Under the pieces are notes generated by a model. It was not told the origin of the DNA and searched no databases. It saw only the letters and a list, made by a program, of their open reading frames with translations. From positions 1 to 57,510 of the forward strand of contig JAKSNC010000011.1 of NCBI GenBank assembly GCA_024400195.1: 57,510 nucleotides of DNA, written 5' to 3'. Below are positions 30,670-40,100 of this stretch, in pieces. The stretch is from Bacteroidales bacterium (GTDB lineage: Bacteria > Bacteroidota > Bacteroidia > Bacteroidales > F082). Positions within the stretch are counted from its first letter, which is position 1, and each line of letters begins with the position of its first letter. The position numbers were made by a program, and so were the translations under genes.

Positions 30670-30689
30670 GCGGAAAAAAGAAAAGAAAA

Positions 30690-31034
30690 ATGCCAAGATC
30701 AGTTAATGCAGTCGCCTCAAGGGCAAGACGCAAAAAAGTTTTAAAACAGACAAAAGGTCAGTTCAGCGCTCGCAGGAACGTCTGGACAGTGGCGAAGAAC
30801 TCTTATGAAAAGGGTTTGACATACGCCTATCGCGATAGAAAAGCGAAGAAACGTGATTTTCGTTCGCTTTGGATTGTACGTATCAATGCCGCCGCTCACG
30901 AGTACGGTATGACGTACAGTACGTTCATGGGTAAGATTCATGCAGCGAACATCGACTTGAACCGCAAGGTTTTGGCCGACCTCGCACTGAACAATCCGGA
31001 AGCGTTCAAAGCTATCGTTGAGAAAATAAAATAA
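30690..31034 (+). CDS. rplT: RplT, ribosomal protein bL20
   Basis: 114 residues, full length: [20 protein letters not shown], the [20 protein letters not shown] core and [17 protein letters not shown]. bL20 is an early 50S assembly protein that binds 23S rRNA and, in other bacteria, represses its own operon. Last gene of the operon; a strong terminator follows. Confidence 0.98.
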   Translation: MPRSVNAVASRARRKKVLKQTKGQFSARRNVWTVAKNSYEKGLTYAYRDRKAKKRDFRSLWIVRINAAAHEYGMTYSTFMGKIHAANIDLNRKVLADLALNNPEAFKAIVEKIK

Positions 31035-31057
31035 CAGATCTGAGAGAATGAGTGCAA

Positions 31058-31096
31058 AAAGTGAAGCCCGCCTTTTGGCGGGCTTCACTTTTTTTA
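31058..31096 (+). terminator. Rho-independent terminator after rplT
   Basis: A perfect 12-bp stem (31061-31072 with 31077-31088) with a TTTT loop is followed by eight T. The stem can extend through A-T pairs on the 5' side. Confidence 0.92.
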
Positions 31097-31110
31097 TTAT
31101 CCTGCTATGA

Positions 31111-31575
31111 CTAAACAAATTCCATGTTGTCGGCAGTCGTGTTCTTTTCGCAATAATGACATCTCAACTTCAGTCCTTCTTTCACATCGTTGATGACGTC
31201 AAACTTGGTCGGAACCTTCTCTTTGTTGGTGACGCAGTTGGGGTTGAAGCATTTGACGATCTTCTCTATATTGTTTGGAATCTCGACGGTGTGCTTCTTG
31301 ATTACTTCAAATTCCTTTATCTCAATCAAGGTAGCTGTCGGAGCGACCAAGGCAATCTTGTTGATGTCTTCCGGCGCGAAATACATGTCGGAAATTTTGA
31401 TGATGCCTTTTCTTCCGTATTTTTTGCTTTCGAGGTTTGTCCCGAAATAAACGGGTTTGTCAGACTTGTCGAGATTGAGAATCCTGATGACTTCAAATAC
31501 TTTGTCTGCGGGAATATGGTCGATGACGGTGCCGTTTTCAATGGCCGAAACTATAAGTTCTTTCCTTTTATCCAT
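31111..31575 (-). CDS. pyrI: PyrI, aspartate carbamoyltransferase regulatory chain
   Basis: 154 residues. Allosteric subunit of ATCase that binds CTP/ATP and pairs with PyrB. The N-terminal allosteric domain includes GTVIDHIPADK and YFGTNLESKKYGRKG; the C-terminal zinc domain has four cysteines in CFNPNC and CHYC. ATG 31575 replaces a TTG three codons earlier. It starts 20 bases after pyrB in a pyrB-pyrI operon, the enterobacterial order. Confidence 0.96.
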   Translation of the reverse strand: MDKRKELIVSAIENGTVIDHIPADKVFEVIRILNLDKSDKPVYFGTNLESKKYGRKGIIKISDMYFAPEDINKIALVAPTATLIEIKEFEVIKKHTVEIPNNIEKIVKCFNPNCVTNKEKVPTKFDVINDVKEGLKLRCHYCEKNTTADNMEFV

Positions 31576-31595
31576 GATTATCAATGTTTAATGTG

Positions 31596-32516
31596 TTATT
31601 TTAAACCTAAAATAGCCGCTATCAGAGCCTGACGGACGAAGAGTCCGTTTTGCGCCTGTTGAAAATAGTAGGCTTTCGGATTAGTGTCAACATCAGTATG
31701 AATTTCGTTCACTCTTGGAAGCGGATGCAGAACTCTGCAGTTGGGCCTTGAATTGGCAAGCATCTCATTTCTAAGTACATACGAGTTTTTGACTTTTTCA
31801 TATTCGAGCGGATCTGGGAAGCGTTCGCGTTGGACTCGCGTCATATAGATGATGTCGGAATGTGGAATGACGTCTTCAAGTTCGGTAAATTCCTCATATT
31901 TGAGGCCGGCGTTTTTGATATGTTGAATAACCGTCGCCGGCATACGGAGTTCGGCGGGAGACACGAAGTTGAATTTCGCGTTGAAGTGGCACATGGCTTG
32001 TACGAGGCTGTGGACTGTCCTTCCGTATTTGAGGTCGCCAACCATTGTGATTTCAAGGTCTTTCAGCGTCCCCTGCGTCTTGCGGATGGAGTAGAGGTCG
32101 AGTAAGCATTGGGTCGGATGCTGGTTTGAACCGTCGCCGGCGTTGATGATTGGCACGGATGACACTTCTGAGGCGAATCTGGCAGAACCGTCAATGGGGT
32201 TACGCATAACGATGAGGTCGGCGTAGGACGACACCATAATGATAGTGTCTTTGAGTGACTCGCCTTTTTGTACGGAAGTGCCTGATGTACTGCTGAATCC
32301 GATGACGTTGCCGCCGAGAAGCTGTATGGCGGTCTCGAAACTTAAACGAGTTCTTGTTGACGGCTCGAAAAACAAGGATGCTATAACGCGTCCGTGAAGT
32401 AAGTCCTGATGACGGTTGGCTTCAAAATCCTCGCCGATATCGAGAATGTGACAAATCTCTTCAGGGGTGTAGTCATTGATGGAGATGAGACTCCTGTTCT
32501 TTAATGAGATGCTCAT
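31596..32516 (-). CDS. pyrB: PyrB, aspartate carbamoyltransferase catalytic chain
   Basis: 306 residues. Condenses carbamoyl phosphate and aspartate in the committed step of pyrimidine synthesis. The carbamoyl-phosphate loop [13 protein letters not shown] lies at 49-61, with [36 protein letters not shown] and HPLPRVNEI further on. ATG 32516 begins the normal N-terminus [15 protein letters not shown]. The open frame continues upstream only through the leader. The leader ORF overlaps the first 44 bases of pyrB, so translation could be coupled. An attenuator-like hairpin ends 37 bases upstream. Confidence 0.97.
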   Translation of the reverse strand: MSISLKNRSLISINDYTPEEICHILDIGEDFEANRHQDLLHGRVIASLFFEPSTRTRLSFETAIQLLGGNVIGFSSTSGTSVQKGESLKDTIIMVSSYADLIVMRNPIDGSARFASEVSSVPIINAGDGSNQHPTQCLLDLYSIRKTQGTLKDLEITMVGDLKYGRTVHSLVQAMCHFNAKFNFVSPAELRMPATVIQHIKNAGLKYEEFTELEDVIPHSDIIYMTRVQRERFPDPLEYEKVKNSYVLRNEMLANSRPNCRVLHPLPRVNEIHTDVDTNPKAYYFQQAQNGLFVRQALIAAILGLK

Positions 32517-32670
32517 ACTGAAACTTTTTATTGAAAAATATGGAATTAAACATAAAAAAAACGGCTTCAAAAACCGTTGTCACAATAGGGGAAAATAAAT
32601 TAAGGAAGGAGGTCTTTTGTGAAAAAAACTCACTTTCAGGAAAAACCGTGATTGTATTCCTTATTATCAT
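32473..32670 (-). CDS. Possible pyrB leader peptide ORF (PyrL-like)
   Basis: An ORF of about 65 codons begins with ATG at 32670, 8 bases after the -7 box, so the transcript would be nearly leaderless. It runs through a T-rich tract and across the terminator hairpin at 32560-32578, then stops inside pyrB. The peptide is rich in Phe and Ser with no recognisable domain. By analogy with E. coli pyrL, its translation could keep the terminator open when UTP is low and RNA polymerase pauses. This is inference from layout. Confidence 0.4.
   Translation of the reverse strand: MIIRNTITVFPESEFFSQKTSFLNLFSPIVTTVFEAVFFMFNSIFFNKKFQYEHLIKEQESHLHQ
32553..32578 (-). terminator. Attenuator-like terminator in the pyrB leader
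   Basis: On the minus strand an 8-bp stem with a 3-base loop (32560-32578, including one G-T pair) is followed directly by eight T. It lies between the pyrB promoter and the pyrB start and within the leader ORF. Confidence 0.75.
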
Positions 32671-32677
32671 CAAAGTG

Positions 32678-32685
32678 CAAAGATA
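32678..32685 (-). promoter_or_regulatory. -7 box for pyrBI
   Basis: TATCTTTG on the minus strand; the inferred transcription start is near 32672, giving a leader of about 155 bases before pyrB. Confidence 0.65.
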
Positions 32686-32689
32686 GTGA

Positions 32690-32845
32690 TATTTTTGTTG
32701 AATCCTTAAAAATAGTCGTAAAAATATTTTTTGTAGAATCTATTTGCTAAAATATTGAATAATAATGATTTTTGTAATAGATGTAAACATTTTTTAGAAC
32801 GATGGAAAATTATCGCATTATTTGTAAAAAAAAATTAAGGGCAAA
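32690..32845. other. AT-rich intergenic spacer without recognised features
   Basis: Part of the 455-base interval between pyrB and the lipoprotein gene. The pyrB leader and promoter occupy the left part and the promoter and leader of the next gene the right part. The middle is very AT-rich, with A and T runs, and shows no ORF, repeat or hairpin that I can support. Confidence 0.5.
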
Positions 32846-32849
32846 ATGC

Positions 32850-32880
32850 TTGACAATAAAAGTTGGTTTCAGTAATTTTG
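32850..32880 (+). promoter_or_regulatory. Promoter for the exported-protein cluster
   Basis: TAATTTTG at 32873-32880 with TTG at 32850-32852 and a 20-base spacer. Leader of about 85 bases before ATG 32972. Confidence 0.6.
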
Positions 32881-32971
32881 CTCAAAAAAAGGAGGTATTC
32901 GTATGAAAACGTGAAAATTTTAAGAGTATGTGAACCAAAAATTTTTATTAACAAACCAAAAATCAAAAATT

Positions 32972-34039
32972 ATGAAGAAGAAAAACAGTTTAGTTGTGCT
33001 TGTGCTGTTTTCCACGATGTTGTTGGTCGGCACGGCAGTGTTTGTAGAAGCGTGTAAAAAAAGACCGTTATTTGAAGACGGAATAGCGGAAGTGTTACCT
33101 GAAGAGATGTCGCCTATGGCCGAAAAGTTTGTGTCAGGTGTGAAAAAATTCAAGGAGAAAGTTGTCCTATATAGGAAGAATCTGCTCAAGAGTGATGAGT
33201 ATATCACATTGGATAGTGCCGCGTGGAATATAGAGTCATTATTCAATGTCAGTTATGCTTTTCCGGAAGAGAAATATGAAAAGAACGTGAGTCAGGATTT
33301 GAAATTCGTTCTGCCAGTGGCGAAGTCTGATTTGGTGAAGATGAGTGATGTCTCGCGGCTTTATGACGAGGTTGTTGATAAGGTTCGAGATGCCTATTCC
33401 AACGACGGTATTGCGGATAGAAAGAAGTTGAAGTCTGTAATTGTTTGGATTTCAGATAAAAAGGATACCGAATGCACTGTTAATGTACGCCTTGTCAGTG
33501 GCAGGTCGGCTTCTCCGGACAATGATTTGAGCCAATTTATATTGGGGCCGTTTAAGGATGGCGATTGTTGGTATTTTGGTGAGTACGGAGGGACTTGCGA
33601 AGATCCCACTGTCGGCAGTGATGCGGCTGAGCAGATAGAGGCGTATATAAATTACAATTATGCGTGGAATCATGGTTCTGAAATGGGCCGCAGAACGGTT
33701 CTTACTAATATATTGAGGTATGAGGTGCTACCGAAAAATTATTATGATGATGTACACAATAAGTATTATCTATTCTATATCAATATTAACGATAATGCCA
33801 GTAGTCTGTATATAGATGCTTCTGAATTGAATTATTACTATTGGGGTGCAAAGAAGGTGTTTCTGGAGTCCGTTCCGGTAGACGAAAATGTTCCTCAGGA
33901 TTATGTGTTTTTCGGTGTCGATATGAAAGGCGTTATTGAAGGAGACTATGCAATGTTTAAAAGTTCTTCTGCGTATGGCATCCCATTGTCGTTACCAGAA
34001 GATGCTATAGGTACGGCAGTCGATATTCTTAAAAATTAA
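32972..34039 (+). CDS. Predicted lipoprotein, function unknown
   Basis: 355 residues. The N-terminal segment MKKKNSLVVLVLFSTMLLVG to VFVEAC resembles a lipoprotein signal with a non-ideal lipobox (VEAC). The mature part is acidic and aromatic with no recognised domain; a glycine/cysteine segment GDCWYFGEYGGTCEDP lies in the middle, and the last third is beta-rich with many tyrosines. ATG 32972 is preferred to the ORF opening 14 codons earlier because it begins the signal peptide. It opens the AT-rich exported cluster, 23 bases before a T9SS cargo gene. Confidence 0.7.
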   Translation: MKKKNSLVVLVLFSTMLLVGTAVFVEACKKRPLFEDGIAEVLPEEMSPMAEKFVSGVKKFKEKVVLYRKNLLKSDEYITLDSAAWNIESLFNVSYAFPEEKYEKNVSQDLKFVLPVAKSDLVKMSDVSRLYDEVVDKVRDAYSNDGIADRKKLKSVIVWISDKKDTECTVNVRLVSGRSASPDNDLSQFILGPFKDGDCWYFGEYGGTCEDPTVGSDAAEQIEAYINYNYAWNHGSEMGRRTVLTNILRYEVLPKNYYDDVHNKYYLFYININDNASSLYIDASELNYYYWGAKKVFLESVPVDENVPQDYVFFGVDMKGVIEGDYAMFKSSSAYGIPLSLPEDAIGTAVDILKN

Positions 34040-34062
34040 TGACATAAATTAAAAGTAACATT

Positions 34063-35529
34063 ATGAGAAAGATTATTTTCGCTGTTTTAGCATTAATCTC
34101 GTTTTTCGCAAATGCACAAGACTGGAGTTTCATTATGTCTGGCAGCTACTGTTTCTTTGGTGGCGATGCGAATGAGAATGGCAACTATTTAGTTGGACGT
34201 TTATCAGTATCCGGCGACAGATCCTATCCAAGGGCATTAGTGATGTTTGTTGATAATGACGGTAATTATTCGGAGAAGATACTTTCGGACGAATATGAGG
34301 CCGGGTTCTTGGATGCCGTTACACTTCCGAATGGTGACCTTTTCGCTATTGGCCTAAAATATAATGACACATCTTCTTACAACATTGATGAAGCAAAATG
34401 GCAAGAACTAATAGTAGCCGTTTATGACCAGGATTTGAATCTTAAGTTAACGAAGTTTATTGATGTTGACAGCGATTATATTTCTTTCTCGGATCAGTCA
34501 ACCATTGCGTATGGTGAAGATGGAAAGATAGCAGTAGCGATACGTGAATGGTATCCGTACAACTATGATTCATTCACAGTGAATAAATATGATCTCTCTT
34601 TTTATCTGTTTGACTACGATGGAACTATATTGAAACACAATGTCGTTGAAGATGGTAAGGCAGCACCATATTCTTTGATATGGAGACCTTTATGCAAGGA
34701 TTATATGATGACATGTAAAGGATTTGTGCCATACGGTTATAATTCATTGACCTTTATGGATAATGATTTTAATTTGAAAAAAAGTCATTCTTTTACGTAT
34801 GAATTCTTGGAAGATATGTACGTTGGAAGTTGGCGTGACGAAAATGAGTTTATTGTTTCGACATATAAACATCCTTTCGAGGGCGGTGAATATGTCTTAT
34901 GTCCTCTCATAATTGATACAGCTGCCAACATCAAAAAGCAAACTATTATAGACAGACCTGATACTACGGATTTTGCTGCAGACAAATATAGCATAACATG
35001 TATTGATGACAGCACTATTTTTATTGCGGCTTATCATAATACCATTAATTTTAGTGTTTGGCATAATTTCGTTACGGTGTATCTCTTAGACAAGGACATA
35101 AATCTGTTGTCGCGAAAAGATCTTTATTTCGATTGTAAAGTAGCTCAGGTTTGTTGTACCCATATTACACCTGATAATAAATTCCTTCTTGCAGGTTGGG
35201 GGGTGGATATGCTTAATAAGAGATGTGCTTTTGTGTCCAAAATAGGTCGTGACGAGATGCCGCTATTCCCAGTTTCTGTCGATGAGGCAATAAACGAAGA
35301 AGATGTGTTGGTTTATCCCAATCCGGCCAACGACATTGTGACATTTGCTACAGATGGAGAGAATGCAGTCCTTTCAATATTCGACGCATTAGGCAGAAAG
35401 GTTCTGAACAGACAGTTTGATGGAGAAAAACTTGTGGTTGATTTGAATAGCATGGCATCCGGCCTATATATCTATATGATAGAACAGGATGGAGAAAAAA
35501 TCAAAAGAGGACGATTCGTCAAGCAATAG
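34063..35529 (+). CDS. Secreted T9SS cargo protein, repeat-blade-like
   Basis: 488 residues. Signal peptide to about residue 18 (FFANAQ). The middle is built of repeated beta segments such as LVMFVDNDGNYSEKIL, LIVAVYDQDLNLKL, LSFYLFDYDGTILKH and VYLLDKDINLLSRKD, suggesting a propeller-like fold. The end is a T9SS type A sorting domain (VLVYPNPANDIVTFATDGEN, FDALGRKVLN, ASGLYIYMI, KRGRFVKQ). Predicted cell-surface or secreted protein of unknown ligand, probably co-transcribed with the upstream lipoprotein gene. Confidence 0.8.
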   Translation: MRKIIFAVLALISFFANAQDWSFIMSGSYCFFGGDANENGNYLVGRLSVSGDRSYPRALVMFVDNDGNYSEKILSDEYEAGFLDAVTLPNGDLFAIGLKYNDTSSYNIDEAKWQELIVAVYDQDLNLKLTKFIDVDSDYISFSDQSTIAYGEDGKIAVAIREWYPYNYDSFTVNKYDLSFYLFDYDGTILKHNVVEDGKAAPYSLIWRPLCKDYMMTCKGFVPYGYNSLTFMDNDFNLKKSHSFTYEFLEDMYVGSWRDENEFIVSTYKHPFEGGEYVLCPLIIDTAANIKKQTIIDRPDTTDFAADKYSITCIDDSTIFIAAYHNTINFSVWHNFVTVYLLDKDINLLSRKDLYFDCKVAQVCCTHITPDNKFLLAGWGVDMLNKRCAFVSKIGRDEMPLFPVSVDEAINEEDVLVYPNPANDIVTFATDGENAVLSIFDALGRKVLNRQFDGEKLVVDLNSMASGLYIYMIEQDGEKIKRGRFVKQ

Positions 35530-35554
35530 ATCGGACTTAGTCTGATATTCTTTG

Positions 35555-35578
35555 CAACAATTATTGTTGTCAGTTTTT
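35555..35578 (+). terminator. Weak terminator-like palindrome after the T9SS cargo gene
   Basis: A 6-bp A/T-rich stem with a 3-base loop (CAACAA and TTGTTG) is followed by CAG and five T, 25 bases after the stop. Stability is low. Confidence 0.35.
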
Positions 35579-35589
35579 ATGTTCTTTTG

Positions 35590-35660
35590 GGTTTGTTTAG
35601 TCAATTCAGAACAGGACTAAAACGATACGCTGTTTCTTTCAAGAATTGGCTAAACAGACC
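35590..35660. repeat. Long imperfect inverted repeat upstream of the adhesin-RHS operon
   Basis: Arms 35590-35607 and 35643-35660 match at 16 of 18 positions; as RNA the two differences become G-U pairs, giving a continuous 18-bp helix. The 35-base interior contains a further short stem near AACAG/CTGTT. It lies 73 bases before the ATG of the YadA-head gene. Confidence 0.75.
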
Positions 35661-35732
35661 ATAGAACGGCAATTTTATTAGTAAAAATCGGGGGACTTTA
35701 ATAGGCTCCCATAACAACAAAAACCAAAATTT

Positions 35733-36677
35733 ATGAAACTTAACCAAATTTTAGCAGTTATGCTGGCATTCGGTGTGTCAGTAAGTGTAGGGCAGTTAAA
35801 AGCCCAGGACAAGTTGAGCGGTTGCGATTTGTGCGGCCCGGCATCAGGAAATACCGTAAATAATGCGAATGGCGCTTATTCGGCGACGATAGGCTTTGCT
35901 AACACGACAAGCGGTACAGCATCGTTGGCTGTCGGTAAATATGCGAAGACGTCGGCGGGTACGTCATTTGCGATGGGGTCTTTTGTCAGGGCTTCAGCAA
36001 CAAATGCCTTTGTCATTGGTTCCGGAATCAATGAGAATACCAGCAATATGTTAACAAATACGGCTTCAAATACATTGATGATAGGATTTAACAGTAAGAA
36101 GCCGACAGTCTTTGTCAGTACCTCTTTGGGAGGAGAAACGACAGGTAAGGTCGGTATAGGAAACGTAACCATCCCTAAGGCGAAGCTGCATATCGAATCT
36201 GACAGTGGCGAAGATGCCGGAATCATATTGAAGCCTAAAGACAAAGATGAGAACTTTTCGTTTTTGGAATTATATGATGAGTTTAACGTCATCAGTGCTT
36301 CTAAAAACGAGGGCATGGTTTTACAGGGCGACAATATAACACTCAAAGGGAAGATAGGCATTAATATGAAAAACGACTTGTCGGAAATGGATTATGGCAT
36401 GGCGGTTCGAGGTGGGGTGTTGACGGACGAAGTGTTCATAAGGGAAGTGAGCGAATGGCATGACGATGTCTTTAAAGACAATTACAACCTGATGTCATTA
36501 TCAGATTTAGAAAAATATATAAAAGACAACGGACATTTGCCCGAAATGCCGTCTGAGGAAGAAGTGTTGTCACATGGTTACAGCATGGTGGAGATACAAA
36601 GTCTGTTGGTGAAAAAAATAGAGGAACTTACGCTGTATGTGATGGAATTACGCGCTGCATTGGAGAATAACAAATAA
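35733..36677 (+). CDS. YadA-head-like exported protein with tail-fibre-type C-terminus
   Basis: 314 residues. The signal peptide (to about LKAQD) is followed by about four 14-residue YadA-head repeats at 44-105 (GAYSATIGFANTTS, GTASLAVGKYAKTS, AGTSFAMGSFVRAS, ATNAFVIGSG). A central part with KVGIGNVTIPKAKLHIES follows. The C-terminal segment GHLPEMPSEEEVLSHGY leads into the coiled coil VEIQSLLVKKIEELTLYVME, familiar from Bacteroidota tail-fibre-like proteins. There is neither a YadA membrane anchor nor a T9SS sorting domain, so how it reaches or stays at the surface is unclear. Trimeric assembly is likely. The gene is 10 bases before the YD/T9SS mini-protein gene. Confidence 0.75.
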   Translation: MKLNQILAVMLAFGVSVSVGQLKAQDKLSGCDLCGPASGNTVNNANGAYSATIGFANTTSGTASLAVGKYAKTSAGTSFAMGSFVRASATNAFVIGSGINENTSNMLTNTASNTLMIGFNSKKPTVFVSTSLGGETTGKVGIGNVTIPKAKLHIESDSGEDAGIILKPKDKDENFSFLELYDEFNVISASKNEGMVLQGDNITLKGKIGINMKNDLSEMDYGMAVRGGVLTDEVFIREVSEWHDDVFKDNYNLMSLSDLEKYIKDNGHLPEMPSEEEVLSHGYSMVEIQSLLVKKIEELTLYVMELRAALENNK

Positions 36678-36687
36678 GGAGGTTGAT

Positions 36688-37134
36688 ATGAAAGGCATTC
36701 GTATTTTAATACCTTTGTTTATTGTCTTTTCCAGCAGTGTCGTCTTTGGACAGCAGTGCTTGAAGTTTAGTTATGACGCTGACGGGAATAGGACGACTTT
36801 GAAGGTTGTGTCATGTGGCGGAAACGTTTTCAGTGACATCGGTCATCATGATATAGTATCTTCGCCAAATGCTCTTTATGACGACGAAAACGCCGACGAT
36901 ATTGCAACGGTAAAAGTATATCCTAATCCTACTAATGGAGGACTTTGTATAGTTTCTGATTTGGAATATATCGATAGTTATGAACTATATGATAATTGTG
37001 GCCTACGATTGTCGGCAGGTTCTATTACTGATACGGAAACCCATATAGATATTTCAGACAAAATATCTGGTACATACGTTTTGAGGGTTTTCGGTGATAA
37101 CGAGTCTTTGTTGTTTTTGGTTATAAAAAATTAG
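36688..37134 (+). CDS. Small secreted protein: one YD repeat plus T9SS sorting domain
   Basis: 148 residues. Signal peptide (FSSSVVFGQQ), then FSYDADGNRTTLKV, which is one RHS/YD repeat, a short acidic linker, and a T9SS type A sorting domain (VKVYPNPTNGGLCIVSD, SGTYVLRVFGDN). It is little more than a single YD unit attached to a secretion signal. Placed 10 bases after the YadA-head gene and 8 bases before the RHS giant, it could act as a T9SS-exported partner of that protein; this is inference. An alternative is a remnant of a larger RHS protein, but the signals at both ends are intact. Confidence 0.75.
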   Translation: MKGIRILIPLFIVFSSSVVFGQQCLKFSYDADGNRTTLKVVSCGGNVFSDIGHHDIVSSPNALYDDENADDIATVKVYPNPTNGGLCIVSDLEYIDSYELYDNCGLRLSAGSITDTETHIDISDKISGTYVLRVFGDNESLLFLVIKN

Positions 37135-37142
37135 GATGTGTT

Positions 37143-40100
37143 ATGAGAAAGATATTGTTATTTACATTGTCGTTAATGGCGTTTGGCGTGCAGGGACAAG
37201 AAGTCGTGAGTGGAACGGATATAGTGATGTCCGACAGTCATCAGTCGGGTGGGCATTATCAATACGAGGCGACATCATCCATATTGTTGAATCCGGGGTT
37301 CGACTATAGGGCTGGTCTTGGAGGAGAAATGGAACTTCGCATAAATCGTTATGGTATGGTTACGCCTGACGACGGACTTCTATCGGTAGGGGGGACAACC
37401 GCCGGCTTTGCCGGCGGTGTCGTGGGGTCTCTCCCCGGAACATTGGATGTTAGCTCAACAGGTGCTGCATGTTATTCTGTGCCAATTCAAATGCCTGATG
37501 GTATTGGCGGCTTGAAACCACAAATCGCCGTCATTTATAATAATCAGTCTGGAAATGGTTTGCTGGGCTGGGGCTGGAACTTGTCGGGACTTTCATCAGT
37601 AACCAGAGTTGGGGCAGGTAACTATTTTGATGGGTTTAATTCTGCCGTTTCACTTGATGATAATTATTATGCGATAGACGGCAAGCGTTTGCTGTTTTGT
37701 TATAATGCCAACGGGAACGCGTACTATAAAACTGAAATGGATGAAATGCAGCGGATTGTCGCTAAAAACGTCAGCGGACAAGCTCCTGCGTCATTTGAAG
37801 TCTGGCATGACGACGGCACGATTTGGGAATATGGTGCAACAGAACATTCTCGCATCGAAGCTCAGAATAGTTCGAAAATATTATCGTGGATGCTAAATCG
37901 AATATATGACCGCAATGGTAACGAGATTTTGTTTGACTACTACGAAAATAATGCGGCCGGAGAATGTTATATTGACAATATACTATATTCCGGAAACACA
38001 CAGTCCAATGTCCCTTTTGCTTTTAAAGTGCTTTTCCAATATGATAACAATAGGGAAGATGACAGTTTCAAATATGTTTCAAACAGTGTCGTGAGAATGC
38101 GGCGTTTGTTAAAAGGTGTCGTTATCTCAAACCTCAGTACTGGTAATGAGTTGTACAAATATATGTTTACGTATGCAAGTCCTGCTAATAACCAGTTCGG
38201 ATTATATCACCGTCTGACAAATATCGCCTTCAAGGCTGGTGACATGGCACTGAGAGACACAAAAATTATATGGAATAAGAAAAGCAGCCATTACCCTGAT
38301 AGTTATTTGTGTTATGATTTGGATAAAAATGTGTTCAACAAGATGCCTTTTATTGGTGATTTCAATGGTGACGGATATTCCGATGTCGCACTTGTACCGT
38401 ATAAGTATCAAGATGAATATAATGAAGATGTTTGTGTTGAGGTGTATTTTAACGACAGAAATGGTGGCTTCGAACCGACTGCAAGGACGAGCATTCCGGC
38501 TTCGAGAAGTCTAAACTGGGTGTATGTTCTTGATTTTAATGGCGACAACCTTCACGATTTGCTGTTGATGAATGTCTCCGATGACGAAACAGAATTTGTT
38601 TTTTATAAGAACAAAGGCAATGGCGATTTTGTCAAAATCAATGAATATTCTTACGGAAAACAGATGGTCGTTTTGATAGGCGATTTCTTGGGTAAAGGTC
38701 GTGAAGACGCACTCGCCCTCGAATGTAGCGATGGCTTTGTCAGTCCTCGTTATTATGAATATTCTGGTGAATCTGTTGTTTGCAACAAATATCCGATTTC
38801 TGGGTCTTTTAGCGATGGAGATTTCGTTCCCGCTGATTTTGATGGCGACGGAAGAACAGAACTTTTATTGGCTGCATCACAAAAATCATATCTATATAAA
38901 GTCAACTTTAATAGTGTACAGTCAAAATATTGTTTTAATGTGATACGAGAAGATGACAGGCTTATCAAAGGCTGCCACATGTTCCCCGGAGATTTCAACG
39001 GAGACGGAATGGCCGATATGCTTTATTATGGCGTTTATGATTGGTGGAATATAATGTTTGGGACGGGCAACGGTTTCTCGGAAAAGTATCCGGCTTCTAA
39101 TAACAATTTGCTTTCGTATGTGATGTTGAGCCCAACTGATATGTATTCTTATTCGTTGCAAAACTATTCTACACCAACAGTTACATTGCGAGTTTCTGAT
39201 TTCGACGGTGACGGAGTCTCTGATATCGCCGTGATTAAAAATACTGGTGGAAATTATTATTACACAATGGGTTTTAAACCATACATCACAGATGCCTCCA
39301 AAATCAATTTCAGATTTGTGACAAGGTATTATTTCCCAGGTGAAACAGCTCATCAGTTTGTTCATATCGGAAACTTTTTAGGTAAGGAAAATACCTCGTT
39401 TTTGTGTACTGTTAAAAAGAATCCGGCCCCAAGTACACATGCTAAGATAGTGTCGCTTAATCCGCATTCGGCCTGCTATTCTGTTGAACGCATCGTTGAC
39501 GGTCTCGGCAATGCAATTGGTTTGAGATACGGTTATCTGATGCCTTCAAAAAACACAACGTCTTCATTTTATTCGTTTGTCGGTAAGGATTTCGGAAATG
39601 GTATAGTGTCAAGGACGATGCCGGTGCGCGCGTTGCGTGCGGATACGTCGTTTAACGTCAATGGTAAACCAGTTGTTCGACAATACGAATATGAAAATAT
39701 TCTATATCACCCAATGAATAAGGGCTTTATAGGGTTTGAATCTAAAACAATCAGAACTTTTGTTAACAATGTATTGAAAGACAAACAAGTCGCAACTTCT
39801 GAAGTTGAAACAATGGGGGAAAACCTTATGGCACTACCGAAAGAGTCAAAAGCTTATGTTGGTGAAAATCAGCAGATTGCGAATGTGAAATATACTTATC
39901 GCAAGTATGTGTGTGACAAAAACGACAAAGTTGTTTATCCAGTACTTGTAAAACAAGTGAAAACGGAATATGATTTGGATGTTGTTGGAAAATTCTTAAA
40001 AAATGAAATTTCTGAAAAAGAATGTGTTACTGATAATGGTCAAGATACAAAATATAGTGAATATGTGTCGCTTACAAAGTCGTTGTTTGGTCTGACTTCG

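Noticed and set aside
35590-35660. Invertible promoter (phase switch) made by the inverted repeat
   Set aside because: The 35-base interior is too short for the usual invertible promoters and contains no TAnnTTTG box in either orientation; no recombinase gene is nearby.
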